Shown here: positions 41,440 to 52,937 of the stretch, one piece after another
Layout of the letters: every line of letters starts with the position of its first letter
How positions within the stretch are numbered: the first letter of the stretch is position 1
From: Neoceratodus forsteri
Lineage: Eukaryota > Chordata > Ceratodontiformes > Ceratodontidae
DNA: 64,000 nucleotides
Reading direction: 5' to 3'
Assembly (NCBI GenBank): GCA_016271365.2
Contig: CM028129.1
Location: forward strand, 1,003,483,501 to 1,003,547,500
Translations under genes and position numbers: made by a program
The notes under the pieces: model-generated
Databases searched by the model: none
What the model saw: only the letters and a program-made list of their open reading frames with translations
What the model was told of the DNA's origin: nothing

Positions 41440-44400
41440 AAATTGGTATGGGTTAGTTAAAAATAATTTCACAGAATTCAGTGGTTTTAAGACTGTTATT
41501 AAAAGGAAAAAAGTTATGTCTTACTTTAAAAAGGTTAAAGGGGATGTACTTTTGCTGCAGAAAATTCATTTAGACATGGCCAAGTCTGTTTAACTTGCCA
41601 AATCCTGGGGTGGGGGGGTACACTGTTGGCTGCTGGCTATACCTCTAGGGCTAGGGGGGTAGCGTTGTGGTTTCACCCGGGTTTGCGACTCCGAGTGGTC
41701 TCCTCCCTCCCCGACCCTCAAGGTAGATACATCATTGGGGATGTCATGGTAGAGGGAAAAAGGATTACCCTAGTTTCAATATACGGCCAAATTATGATTG
41801 CCCTGATGTTTTTCATAAATTGGCTATACCATTAGTGCCCTATTCAGGCAGTCTGTATCTCAGGGGCAATTTCAATACATATTGGGACAGTATTTTGGAC
41901 CATTCAGGAGTACGGTTATACCCCCCGCTGAAAAGTGTGACTGCCCTTAGACATCTAGCCCAGGAGAGATCTTTGGTGGCAATTTGGCAGTATTTTTATC
42001 TTGACCTCAGAGAGTTCTCCTTTTTCTCCCATGCCTCCAAAATATATACTAGGATAGACTTGGCTTTGGTATCCCTGGATATTCTAAGGGATTGCACATC
42101 AGTCATGTATGGGCCAATTTGTATTTCCGAGCATGCCTTTTTGAAGGTGGATCCGGGTATGATGGTGGACACTGTGCCTCCACAGCAGTGGCACTTAGAT
42201 CCTATCCTTTTAATGGATACTGTGTACCAGGAGCAGATGCACTCGGCCATTAAAGAGTTTATAGAACATAAAAGGATGGAGGATACTACAGCAGTGACAA
42301 CCTGGGAGGCCTTGAAGGCCTATGTTCGTGGGATCTCCATATCTGTCGCTGCACATAAGTGTAAAGTCAAGACCCAGGAAGAGTGAGATTTGGAGACTCG
42401 GATGATCATCCTGGAGAAACAAATAAAGGGAAGATGGGAGTAGGTGACCTAGGGGAGCTTAGGCAGCTAAAGGGTAGATTAAATCAACTTTCCTCTAGAA
42501 ACATTGAAAGGCACTTGTTGATATCTAGGGCTGGATCTTACTTTGAGGGTGATAGGGCAAGTAAATGGTTGGCATGGTTAGTGAAACAGAAAAGGGCAGA
42601 AAGACAGATTGTTGAGCTCCAGAGGCTAAATGGAGAGGTTACTATGGACCAGAAACTCATAAAAGATACCTTTTTAAATTATTATCAAACCTTATACTCT
42701 TCTGAGGCTCCCCAGACCGTAGATCCAGATCACTTTTTACAACAGGTACCTATGGAGACTTTAGGCCAGGCCCTGGCACACAAGCTAGACAGTCCAGTCA
42801 CCCCTACGAAAATTAGGAGGGTGGTTTGGGCCCTAAATAATAGAAAGGCTCCAGGACTGGATCTTCTGCCCTTAGAATTTTATATAACATTTTGGAATGC
42901 TCTGGACCTGCTGTTTTGCCAGATGGTTCAGGAAGTGTTGGATTCAAGTGCCCTTCCAGAGTCGCAGACATTGGCGACTATAACAGTCTTGCCCAAGCTG
43001 GGCAAAAATCCAGTCCTTTGTAGCTCTTATCGACTGATCTCACTCCTAAACACAGACTACAAGACATTAGCAAAACTAATAGCAATGAGGATAGAAAAGG
43101 CCTTGCCCCTTCTCATCCATCCAGACCGGGGTGGCGGGGTTTGTGAAAGGCCACCAGACTAAACATAATAGTAGAAGATCCCTTAACATCATCCATAGAT
43201 GGAATCTGGATAGGAAAGGGGGAGATCGGGGCCTTCTCACACTAGATGCAGAGAAGGCCTTTGATCAAGTGGAACAGCCTTTCATGTTTGCTATCTGGAA
43301 TAAATATGGGTTCGGGATGAAGACCCTTTCATGGGTGGCAACACTTTACAAATCTTCAACGGCATGGATTTTGACTAACAACACACTTTCCTCCCCCTTC
43401 AGACTGTTTAGGGGAACAAGACAGGGAGGTCCCCATCCCCCTTTCTTGTACATCTTAACGATTGAGGTCCTGTCCCAGGTAATCTGGCACAACCCTGACA
43501 TTCGAGGCTTTAAACATGGGAGGGAGGAGCATATTGTCTCACTTTTTGCGGACAACGTTTTGCTCTTTCTTGTTGAGCCAGAAATAGTTCTACCAGCCCT
43601 TACAACTTTATTCAATGAATATGGTGCATTATATGGCCATAAAATTAATTGGTCGAAGTGCAAGTGGCTTTCTTTCTCGGGAGTGGGGTCCTCGATTCAG
43701 ATAGGAGGGACGACCATAGACCCGATCACAGTAGTAAAATACCTAGAGGTGTGCCTTCCGAGGAAATTGTCCCAGCTGTGGGAAATAAATTATAAACCTT
43801 TACTCCAAAAAAATCAAGGAGGACTGTGAAAGATGGAAATCTTTACCATTGTCATTGATCAGGAGGGCAAACCTGGTCAAGATGTGCGTACTGCCCCAGT
43901 GCCTATATCTTTTCCAAACCCTGCCTGCACATGTCCCAAATAAAGTTCTTAAAAGTCTGGCGGGTTCCATCATGACCCTACAATGGCATGGGAAAAGGCC
44001 TAGAATAAAGCAGGAAACACTGTGGCAGCCTACTTCCCAAGGAGGTCTAGAATTATCAAATGTGAAACTACATTATTAGTTGGCTCAGTTAGCCTCCATA
44101 TCGGACCTAATCCCAGGGGCCTTATCTCACAGAGCGTGGGTGGATTTTGAGGAGGAGGCTTTTGGAGCCCCTTTATATGAAGCCTTGTTTGTCACATTAC
44201 TCAAAAAGCAAATAGCTAAAACCATCACAAGCCCTTTTGCCAGGGCAACCCTGAGAGCCTGGATGGCTGCTCATTCTAAAATAAAGTGCCCTTCCCTTCT
44301 CGCGCCTGGTGCTTATATCCATCACACATTGTGGGAGGACACACACATCCTGGCCCCTACCTGGAGGGTATTGGGTTCATGGGAATCCAAGGGCCTAAAG

Positions 44401-45151
44401 TTGCTCTCTCAACTAGTACATGAAGGGGAGCTCAAAGCATTTCAAGGCCTGGCTCGGGAGTTTCTTCACCCACCTGTTCATTTCTTTACGTATCTTCAAA
44501 TGAGGGCCAGGTTGTTGGAGGGGGAAACACCCTTGGGCAAATCATTTAGTTGAAAAGCTCCCCTGTTGAGGAAACATTACTTTTAGAAGGTAAAAAAACA
44601 AGACCTAAGCCAGTGTTTGCAACCTATAGCACCCTCCCTGGGGGGCTTGACAGATCCCTTGGTTATAACAAAAAGAAAAGGGAGAGGAGGATTTATGGCC
44701 TGGCAGGTTAACAGAGGGGTACTGGCATATAATATTACAGAAGGGGATGGACTGCTGAAAAAACAACAACATCTGAGCAGTGCTCTTCAATATACTTCAC
44801 AGGACATACTTTACACTGGTCATGGCCCATAGAATAGATGCAAATAAATCTGATATTTGTTTAAAATGCAAGGCTGAGGTGGGTACCTTTTTTCATTTGA
44901 TTTGGGACTGCCCTAGTGTGGCACAATTTTGGCAGGAAATAGTTTCCCTTCTGGTTAAGACTTTGGCCATTCCCCAAATTCCAGAAATGGATCCAGTGGC
45001 TATTCTGTTAGGGCTGCCAAGAGGCCATAGGGGGAAAAGATGGGAAATACACCCCCTTTGGACACTAGGTATTACGGTGGGTAAGCAAGTCCTAGCCCAA
45101 TATTGGGGATCAGATAAGGCCCTACCAACAGTTCAGTGGGTCACCTCCTAA
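41440..45151 (+). pseudogene. L1-type ORF2: endonuclease, reverse transcriptase, Cys-rich end
   Basis: The endonuclease block KRKKVMSYFKKVKGDVLLLQ continues KIHL: the catalytic Glu of LLQExH is Lys. Then GRYIIGDVMVEGKRITLVSI, YGQ and, after shifts, LYLRGNFNTYWDSILDHSG (GDFN changed to GNFN). The reverse transcriptase has NRKAPGLDLLPLEFY, SYRLISLLNTDYKTLAKLIA, GFVKGHQTKHN, LLTLDAEKAFDQVEQPFMFA, RGTRQGGPHPPFLYILTIEV (RGTRQGCPLSP altered) and LFADNVLLFL with FADN at 43545-43556. The C-terminus has SDICLKCKAEVGTFFHLIWD then C, the L1 CCHC-like end. It is inactive at several sites. Confidence 0.85.
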
Positions 45152-45423
45152 TCTCATTGTATGAAACTTGAGCACATCCAGTAAAGAGCAAATAATCAAG
45201 AAGAGAAGTACAATCAAATCTGGGGTCCTTTGGAACAGGTGAGGGCTTCCCAGTGGTTCTCCACCATTTAAAGGTTACCTACCCATAACCTCTTGCTCTA
45301 GGCTTCTTTTCTGACCTCCTGAAGAGTAGATGGGGGGCGGCATTATGTTATATTTAGATCTGACCAATTGACGTTCCCCCAGTTTCTTTATTTTCTTTAT
45401 AGATATATACCTTGATAACAAGG

Positions 45424-48097
45424 GGGGGGCCAGAGAGTAAAAATAGGAGTGGTGTATAGACCCCCTGCCCTGGTGGAGGAGCTGGAGGACAGTCTGGTGG
45501 CAGATGTTAGGAGGCACTGCAGACTGGGCAGAGGAAAGGTGGTGGTGTTAGGGGACTTAAACATGCCAGGAACAGACTGGGAGACTATGACATCCTCTGT
45601 GACCAGGGAACAGAGGTTGTTGGATGTCTTTCAAGGCGCTCCTAACTCAGCAGGTGAGGAACCGACCAGGGAGGCATGGGTACTGGATGTGGTCCTGGCA
45701 GACAGTGACCAGATTGGGCCTGGAGGTAAGGACCCATTGGCGGGAGTGACCATGCCACGGTCTGGTTCTGCCTGGACCTAGGAGGGTAGAAGGCTGCACA
45801 AAGACGGAAGTAACCGACTTCAGGGGGGCGATTTTAAGGAAATGGAAGGATCCTTTAAGGAGCATTTGGATGGGATTGGTCAGACATGGACGCTGATAGT
45901 AGGTGGGAAATCATCAGGAGAGGGGTGCAGGATGCTACCAGCACCTGTGCAAGAGTAAAGACAAATGCGGTGGGGCCCAAAACCCTGTTGGTGGACCAGG
46001 GAGGTCCAGGAGGTGGTCTGAGGGGAAAAGCAGCCTATAAATTCAAGTGCTCAAGTGCAGAGAGGGATCGAGGGAATACGAGCTGATGGCTAGAAGGGCC
46101 ACTAGAGTGGTGAGGCGGCTAAGGCAAGGAAGAGGAGCAGAACCTGGCCAGGGAAATTGGAGAGGGAAAAGGGTTCTTTAGATACATTGGGGAAAGAGCG
46201 AAGGGTGAAGGGGCAGATTAGCAGGATTAAATCAGGGGAGAGATGGGCACAAGACCCAGGGGAGCAGGCTGAGGTACTAAATGAGTACTTCACCTCAGTT
46301 TTCACCAGGGAAAATGGGGATGCTGCATCATACACGGGAGGAGACAGAGATAATGAGGAGGGGTGGACCCTTACCGATCGGCAGGTCTGGGGAGAGGGGC
46401 ATCACTGGCAGGTGGGGGAAGGCTAAGCAGGGAGAAGAGGTACCAGAAGTGGAAATCACAGCAGAGAGAGTGAGGGAAGCCCTCAGCTCCCTTAAGACGG
46501 AGAAAGCACCGGGTCCAGATAAATTACATCCTAGAGTGCTGAAGGAACTTGCAGATGTCCTGGCGAAACCCCTGGCAGAGCTTTTCACCATCTCTCTGAG
46601 GACAGGGTGGGTGCCCCAAGACTGGAAGGTGGCGCATGTAGTGCCTATCCACAAGGGGGGATCAAGGGAGCTGGCAGGGAACTACAGGCCTGTCAGCCTG
46701 ACATCGGTGGTGGGCAAGGTGATGGAGGGCATTGTCAAGGAGAGGCTGGGGGGACCTGGATAAGTCAGGGTGCCTGGACGATAGACAGCATGGATTCATC
46801 CCGGGGAAATCGTGTCAGACAAACCTGGTGGAGTTCTATGACTGGGTGACAAGTGCCTTGGACCTGGGTAGACCAGTGGATGTCCTCTTTCTAGACTTCA
46901 GCAAGGCATTTGACTCTGTTCCTCACGTGGGCCTGTTGGATAAGCTAGGAGAAATGGGGGTGGGAAACCAGATGATCAGATGGATAGGCAATTGGCTCCA
47001 GGACCGGACCCAGAGGGTCGTAGTTGGTGGGATAGTCTCATCCCCAAGGAGGGTCATTAGTGGGGTCCCACAGGGATCAGTCCTTGGGCCCCTTCTGTTC
47101 AACGCCTACGTATCTGACATAAGGACAGGAATCAGGAGTGAGATGAGTCTCTTTGCAGATGACTCGAAACTGGGGGCGGTGGTGGATGGGGAGGAGGGAG
47201 GGTGGCCTGCAGGGGACCTGAGGCTCTGGAAGATGGTCTAGAAAGTGGAAGCTGAGGTTCAATGCAGGGAAATGCAAGGTACTCCCACCTGGGGCCAGAA
47301 ACCCAGGCCAAGTGTACACCCTGGGGAACATTACAAGTCTCAATGGCTGAGAGGGACCTGGGGTGGGGGTGGTGGTGGATGTCAAGATGAACAACTCTGA
47401 GACTTGTAGGAGGGCAGCAGCCAAGGCCAACAGGATGCTGGGATGCATCACTAGGGGATCACCTCCAGAAGGAGGAGTGATACTCCCTCTGTATAACTTC
47501 TTGGTGAGGCCGCACCTGAGTACTGCGTGCAGTTTTGGAGGCCACACTTAAAGAGGGACATTAACCTCCTGGAGAGGGTCCAGAGGAGGGCAACCAAAAT
47601 GATTTGGGGCTTGGGGGACAGGACCTATGAGGAGAGGCTCGAAGAGCTAAATATGTACACATTGGAAGAGAGAAGGGACCGGGGGACATGATAGAGGTCT
47701 TCAGGTACATGAAGAGGGTAAATAGGGAGGAACAGTCAGGGTGCTTGAAGAAGGAGGAAGGGCCACTAGAGGGCATGGGTGGAAGCTGGAGGGGGAAGAT
47801 TCAGGGAGAAAGAAGGAGGTGCTACTTCACTGAGAGGGTGGTGGAGCCATGGAATGCACTACCTAGGGGCTGGTGGAGGCAGAGACAGTGGAGAGGTTCA
47901 AGAGGGGGTGGGACAGGTACAGGGGAAGGGTTCAGGAAGCAAAATCCAATGCAGCAAGAATATCCGGAACTGGGAAGGGAGAAGCCAGAGAAGGCGAGGG
48001 GGACAGCAAGGTCAGCACCCAGGGTGGGGGCTGACCAAACGAGCAGACACAAAAGACCGTTAGGCCTATTCTGCTGGCATTTTAGTATGTTAGTATA
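45424..48097 (+). mobile_element. CR1 LINE nested in the L1-type 3' UTR
   Basis: 5'-truncated in the endonuclease (starting VKIGVVYRPPALVEELEDSL) and ending with GGCATTTTAGTATGTTAGTA at about 48076-48095, the same 3' end as the minus-strand copy at 17.3 kb. L1-like 3' sequence continues on its right up to 48521. A clear target duplication was not found. Confidence 0.85.
45440..48060 (+). pseudogene. CR1 ORF2: endonuclease and reverse transcriptase
   Basis: VYRPPALVEEL, VVVLGDLNMPGTDWE (GDLNxxxxxW) and AWVLDVVLADSDQI belong to the endonuclease, with a frameshift near 45640. The reverse transcriptase has EKAPGPDKLHPRVLKELADV, GWVPQDWKVAHVVPIHKGGS, GNYRPVSLTSVVGKVMEGIV, SCQTNLVEFYDWVTSALDLG, DVLFLDFSKAFDSVPHVGLL, SGVPQGSVLGPLLFNAYVSD and SLFADDSKLG with FADD at 47152-47163. 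All core reverse transcriptase motifs are canonical. The C-terminal part ([23 protein letters not shown] with a shift, RRCYFTERVVEPWNALPRGW) is frameshifted. It is the best-conserved CR1 reverse transcriptase in the window. Confidence 0.88.
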
Positions 48098-48522
48098 GTC
48101 AAAATGATTAGACTAACTTCAGTCATGCTGTTTTGGAATTGAAAATGTCTTTTCTTTTCTTGAGTATAGGAACACTTCTGTATGGCCTAAATTAACATGA
48201 CAACGGAAGTCTTATGCTTATAGTTTTAATCTAATGTCAAGGAAAGTGTCTGGAGTGAATATGTTACATTTTCTGTTTTAAATGATGCCACACTTGACTT
48301 TTACGATCAATTTTCCTGAGTGTGGGAAGTCTGCAGTATTATTTTAAATGTTTTTTTTTATTTGCATTTTATATTTTAACCTGTATCTCCTTTTGCCTAT
48401 TAAGTATTTTGGTTTTATCAAGTGTTATGGAAGCCTGCATTGTATCTGTGTATCTGTCTGTACAAATCCTTTTAAGACTGCTGGAACTGGAAAACTTGTT
48501 TTAAATAAAGTTTACAAAAAAC

Positions 48523-48539
48523 CAAAAGGTTCTACCAGA
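48523..48539 (+). repeat. Right target-site duplication of the L1-type element
   Basis: CAAAAGGTTCTACCAGA follows the A-rich 3' end and pairs with 38211-38226. Confidence 0.65.
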
Positions 48540-49520
48540 AAAGACACACATAGCTGGTACCAGTACATTTCCAGATGTGTACTGGAGCATACTGAATTAT
48601 GTAATTTTATGTTTAACACACTGGGACTGTTATCAGCTATGAAGTAAGGGTTACAAGCAGTTTTGCCAGATATGTTCAACGTAGTTTTAATAAGCATGTT
48701 AAACACAGGCAAAATCACATTAGATACCATATTTGCATCTGGATATTGCGTTTAGTATGCTAAGAGATTTTCTTTGACGGTATATTGTTTAATGTTTTCC
48801 AATTCTTATAATAATATTAAGAACGTGTATTTCTATTTGAATAGTGATGGCGTCAGTCAAGTCACATTATTCCAAAACCTAGTTAGGTTTTTTTCTACGT
48901 TCCAGGAACACGTGTGTAAGTAATACAGTATGTATTAAACACCTAGGGCATCTGTCCAAAATTTCTGGATTAATTGTATTTAGTATGCTTGGTGTGTAAT
49001 ATAGCACATTCAGTGCAAGAGCTTACATTGTATGTGTTATATTTTGGATGACAAGAAATTAGGAAAGGCTGAATGAAGTTTTTCATTCCCATTGTTCTAC
49101 TGATATTCCTTGGTTTGTGCCCATTTCCTAGTTTTCTTTTAGCTGACCCAGTTCTGTTACATTGGCATCTATGAGCAGATTGTACATTTCTGAAATGATG
49201 AATATGAAGGTTTTCAGGCAGCAGTATTTTTTTTCCATTAGGGATAGCTCTGGAATCTCTGTAGATGTACAGTATTGTTTCTGGTGATATAGTCTTTTAT
49301 CTGTTGAAATCAGAAAAATTGTTGTCTAGGAAGGTTATGTGTAAGTTAAAGTTGCTCAAATTGTGCTAATCTATTTTTGATGTAAGAGTGCTGGATTTTC
49401 CAGATTCCATGATCATTCCAGGTTAAGTAACCATCGTCTCATGAATGGTTTGAAATGATAATTTTTATTAATAGGTGTGAATGATATTATGTATTTGATG
49501 TTTTTTTTCCAGCTTTATAT
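48540..49520. other. Unassigned, no gene seen
   Basis: AT-rich, without recognisable elements; it directly follows the right target duplication of the L1-type LINE and continues the sequence left of 38211. Confidence 0.35.
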
Positions 49521-49525
49521 GTTGT

Positions 49526-49529
<4 letters not shown>

Positions 49530-49575
<46 letters not shown>

Positions 49576-49578
49576 AAA
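49530..49578. repeat. (TA)n microsatellite
   Basis: About 22 TA units, ending at a 22-base hairpin that leads into family Y copy 2. Confidence 0.95.
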
Positions 49579-50755
49579 TAGTGGCATGGTAGTGCCACTA
49601 TAGTTAGGGTTGAGTACCCCATTTAAGGTTAAACTCTGAAATTTGGTAGCTTAATAACTTTGCCACCGTATGACGGATTTGCCTGAAATTTGGCATGCAC
49701 AGAATGGTAACGTAGATCTCTGGATCTGCCAAGTTATGTAAAGGTTGTGGAGCTACATAGCACCATAGATTGTGGTAATTATGCATGTTTGCGCATTCTT
49801 TGCTCGCGCCTACAGGTTGCACGGTCTGTGTGACCAGTCCAAAACTTTCAGGGAACATGCAGCCAGGGTCCCCAATGTGCCTTTCAAAGATTTCGTGAAA
49901 AATTATTAAATGGTTCAAAAGTTATTCAAAAAACAAGTTTCCCATTATTGTCAATGGGAAAAGTTAACAAAAAGTTCAACAGTGTCGCAAATGCAGTTTT
50001 TAGTGTGGCAAATGACCCCTGTAGTGTCACAAATACACCATCTTGTTTTCAGTTGGTGGTCACAGAAATGCTTGGCATTTAAATTTGGGACCCTCTAGAG
50101 ACACAATTCTTGCTGCATTCACCTAGTCGAGTCATGAGGATGCTAGCCATGTCTTTTTTGGGGGGTTAAACACCCCAGAAATATATTTTTCAAATTTTTG
50201 TAAACAACAGTGCCACAAAGTAGTGTTGCACATTTGTCACTTTCGTGATTTTTTTTTTTTTGTGAAAGTGTCACAAATCATGACACTACTTTGCGACACT
50301 ATGCCCAAAACAATAGGAAATCTTTGCCACCCTGATGCAAAAGAATGCTGTGGTCTTTTGGGCTGAAATTTGGAGGGAAGAAAGCCATGATCCCACAGAA
50401 GTGCCTTTTGGTGGTTTGCTGACAAAGTATTAGAGGGCTGCAAAGTTACGGCACTCCAAATGTGATAATTTTTCCCATAGGCTAACGGTGTCCACCATGC
50501 CTTTCGGGGCCCGTATCTTGAAAACACTTTGAGATACAGACTTCTTGTCAGAAAATGCTTAACCTGCTAGGGGGCTAAGTGCAAAACGAGCCAGGAAAGT
50601 CATAAATAATATGAGATTTTAATTTTTTTTCTACGTCATACGGTTCCTGAGATATAAGCAATTTAGTATTCCAAGTGTTCATTTTCTGCTCCGAGGCCCA
50701 TTATTATGCATACATTCTTTGTATTCAATGTCCTTCTGAATGCAGCTTTTTGGTA
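49579..50755 (+). repeat. Repeat family Y, copy 2, with start hairpin
   Basis: It opens with the hairpin TAGTGGCA-TGGTAG-TGCCACTA (49579-49600) and then TAGTTAGGGTTGAGTA, as at 16255. The blocks AATAACTTTGCCACC, GGATTTGCC, ATTTGGCATGCACAGAA and GTGCCTTTCAAAGATTTCGT are shared with copy 1, and a second set (AGTGCCTTTTGGTGGTTTGC at 50400) suggests internal duplication. Repeated GTGTCGCAAA and TGTCACAAA words occur at 49980-50300. Non-coding. Confidence 0.55.
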
Positions 50756-50764
50756 AAAAAAAGG

Positions 50765-51325
50765 GCATGCGTTTCCGATACTGTTACAGTCAGCATTTCC
50801 GCTTGCATTTCCATTACCATTTGCATTAGTGTTTCCATTTATGTCACCATGTGCATTACCCTTTGTGTTTGCATTACTGTTACCATTTCTGTTTCAATCT
50901 GTCTTTTTTTGCATTTCCTTTTGCATCACCATGTGCATTACCATTTGTGATTGCGTACATGCTTCCGTTTCTGTTTCCATTTGCTTTTCTGTTTCCTTTG
51001 GTGTCATCATTGGTGTTACCATAAGCGTTTGTGTTTCCAATTGCGTTACTGTGCCTGTGCACATTACAATTTGCGTTCAACGTCTGCGTGCTTGTGTTTG
51101 CCTTTTTCTGTTATCTGTTCCCTTTGGCGTCATCATTGGTGTTACCGTAACCATTTCCATTTCTAATTGCATTACTGTTACTGTTTGCGTGTTCGTCACC
51201 ATTTGCATTTCTGTTAGCTTTATCGTTTGCATTTTTGGTAGCGTTTCCGTTGTCGATTGCATTACTGTGTCCTTCTGCATTGCCGTTGCCATTACCATTT
51301 GCATTTCTGTTTGCATATCCAATTT
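50765..51325 (-). repeat. Degenerate hexanucleotide tract (AAYGSN)n
   Basis: Over about 560 bp nearly every six bases on the minus strand follow AAYGSN (AATGGC, AACGCA, AATGCA, AACGGA ...). Open frames appear on both strands because the period is a multiple of three. One minus-strand frame reads as alternating Asn and small or polar residues (NGNGNAEGHSNAIDNGNA). It is a diverged satellite-like tract, not a convincing gene. Confidence 0.8.
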
Positions 51326-51449
51326 TTTGTTTCACTCAGTTATACATTTTTTGCATGGCGCAGTGACAAAAAGTCACATGGTGGGCCCCGCGCTCCCACT
51401 ACCACATTCCATTCACTATTTATAGTACACATTCTCAAAAAGAAGGGAC

Positions 51450-52519
51450 ATTCATGGCAAAAAAACTCTGTTTAATGCATCAGTTAGGGTTGTTCCACAG
51501 TGACAGAAGTGAAGAAATTCGGTGTTAGGGTTGAAAACCCTAACTGCACATTTCCCCCCACCTCCACTACCACCACACACACACATAAATGCAAGTAGGG
51601 GAAGGACCAAGGCAACACAACCAATCACACACAACCACCAGCAGGTAACAGGAATAATATACAACTATGTAAACCATGAAACCACACACCCATGCTCCCA
51701 TTGGGCTGTTGCATGGGGTTGTCACTGCTAACTCATCCCGGTCATTCCACACACCTCTAAACACTCATCACTATAGACAACTGGACATCTTGGGCCACAC
51801 ACTGCCACCAACACATAACACAGACTACACAAATGGTATTTTGGGATTCACAATATCCTAAACAGGATTTTGCACAATCCCTGAAATACTTACGATAATC
51901 ACTTTTGCAAATGCAAAAGTGTCGTACTATTACACTTTCATATTTGCCACAGTATTTTGTGAAACTATGCTCCTAATGACTGCACATCTTTGCCATCATC
52001 CTGCAAGCAAACGGTTGGGTCCTTTGGCCTCAAATTTGCAAGATGACAAGACCTGGTCCCACATATGTGCTTTTTCCTGTTATTGTACTAAAATACTTAA
52101 GAATTACACAGTTACACTGTTCCAAAATTGAGCAATTTGCCATAGACTAACATTGCAGTGCCCATGATGCCTTTCGCTACCCATATGTTGAAAACAAAGT
52201 GAGGTACACCATTTTTGCTACTGCCAGCTTTGTTCACCTATATGTGAACTAATCTCAAAGAACAACTTTGTACATAATCTATGATATCTCAAGTTGGATT
52301 TCTCCACTTCCTACAGTAACACATGTATACACCTCCTGCTACATGTGTGTGATTGGTTGCGTTGCCTTGGTCCTTCTCCTACTTGCATGCATGTATGTGT
52401 GTGTGGTGGTGGTGGGGGAATGCGCAGTTCGGGTTTTCAACCCTAACACCGAATTTCCTCGCTTTTGTCGTTCTGGAACAACCCTAACTGATGCATTAAA
52501 CAGAGTTTTTTGCCATGAA

Positions 52520-52520
<1 letters not shown>
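51450..52520. mobile_element. MITE-like element with about 200-bp terminal inverted repeats
   Basis: The left end ATTCATGGCAAAAAAACTCT and right end (inverse) ATTCATGGCAAAAAACTCTG start arms of 200 bp or more (51450-51665 versus 52290-52520). Both arms contain ATGCATCAGTTAGGGTTGTT, GGTGTTAGGGTT, AGTAGG.GAAGGACCAAGGC, AACCAATCACACACA and AGCAGGT. The interior (about 600 bp) holds no transposase. The ends are the same design as the MITE at 26147-26595. The right end joins a long (TA)n. Confidence 0.8.

Positions 52521-52606
<86 letters not shown>
52521..52606. repeat. (TA)n microsatellite, about 40 units
   Basis: A near-pure TA run immediately after the right end of the long-TIR element. Confidence 0.95.
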
Positions 52607-52607
<1 letters not shown>

Positions 52608-52905
52608 TCTCTGATGTGGAGATTTCTGATTATAATAGCTGTAATATGATATACAGTACTTACATTATCCGAGTACTGATGTGGTTCCTTTTCACTCTGC
52701 TTGCTGGCTGTGTCAACTGTTGTTCATCAGTCTTGTATTTTGGTTTGTACCAGCTGCTAGCCAGTATAATCTAAAATTCAGTACTGCTTGTATATCCCCT
52801 TTATTTTTAAGGTCTGATCTGTTTTCTGGTGCTAGTTTTGATTTTTTGTTTTGCCTTAAAAATGTATTATTTTTGTTAATGGTTTAAAAAAACTCCTTTT
52901 TTGGT
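52607..52905. other. Unassigned, no gene seen
   Basis: AT-rich spacer between the microsatellite and the L2 LINE, without recognisable features. Confidence 0.3.
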
Positions 52906-52937
52906 GGCACCCCCCAGATGGTCCTGCCCCTGTAGAG

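Larger units (their letters stand above)
38227..48522 (+). mobile_element. L1/Tx1-type LINE, apparently full length, split by a CR1
   Basis: The 5' end GGGGGCTTGGCCAAGCC is typical of L1-group elements. ORF1 (38360-39350) and ORF2 (41440-45151) follow, then a 3' UTR interrupted by a CR1 (45424-48097) and an end TTTTAAATAAAGTTTACAAA near 48500-48521. The flanks CAAAGGGTTTACCAGA (38211-38226) and CAAAAGGTTCTACCAGA (48523-48539) match as an imperfect duplication of 16-17 bp, a usual L1 length. Without the CR1 and a possible extra insertion at 40.8-41.4 kb, it is about 7 kb. Confidence 0.75.

Noticed and set aside
50829..51425. A 198-codon frame rich in Ile, Ser, Val and Cys as a possible membrane protein, and Asn-rich frames on the other strand
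   Set aside because: They arise from the hexanucleotide tract, whose period keeps frames open; no start context, splice signals or domain support a gene.
26147..52520. TTAGGG words as internal telomere repeats
   Set aside because: Only single or near-single units within MITE arms and family Y starts, never tandem arrays.
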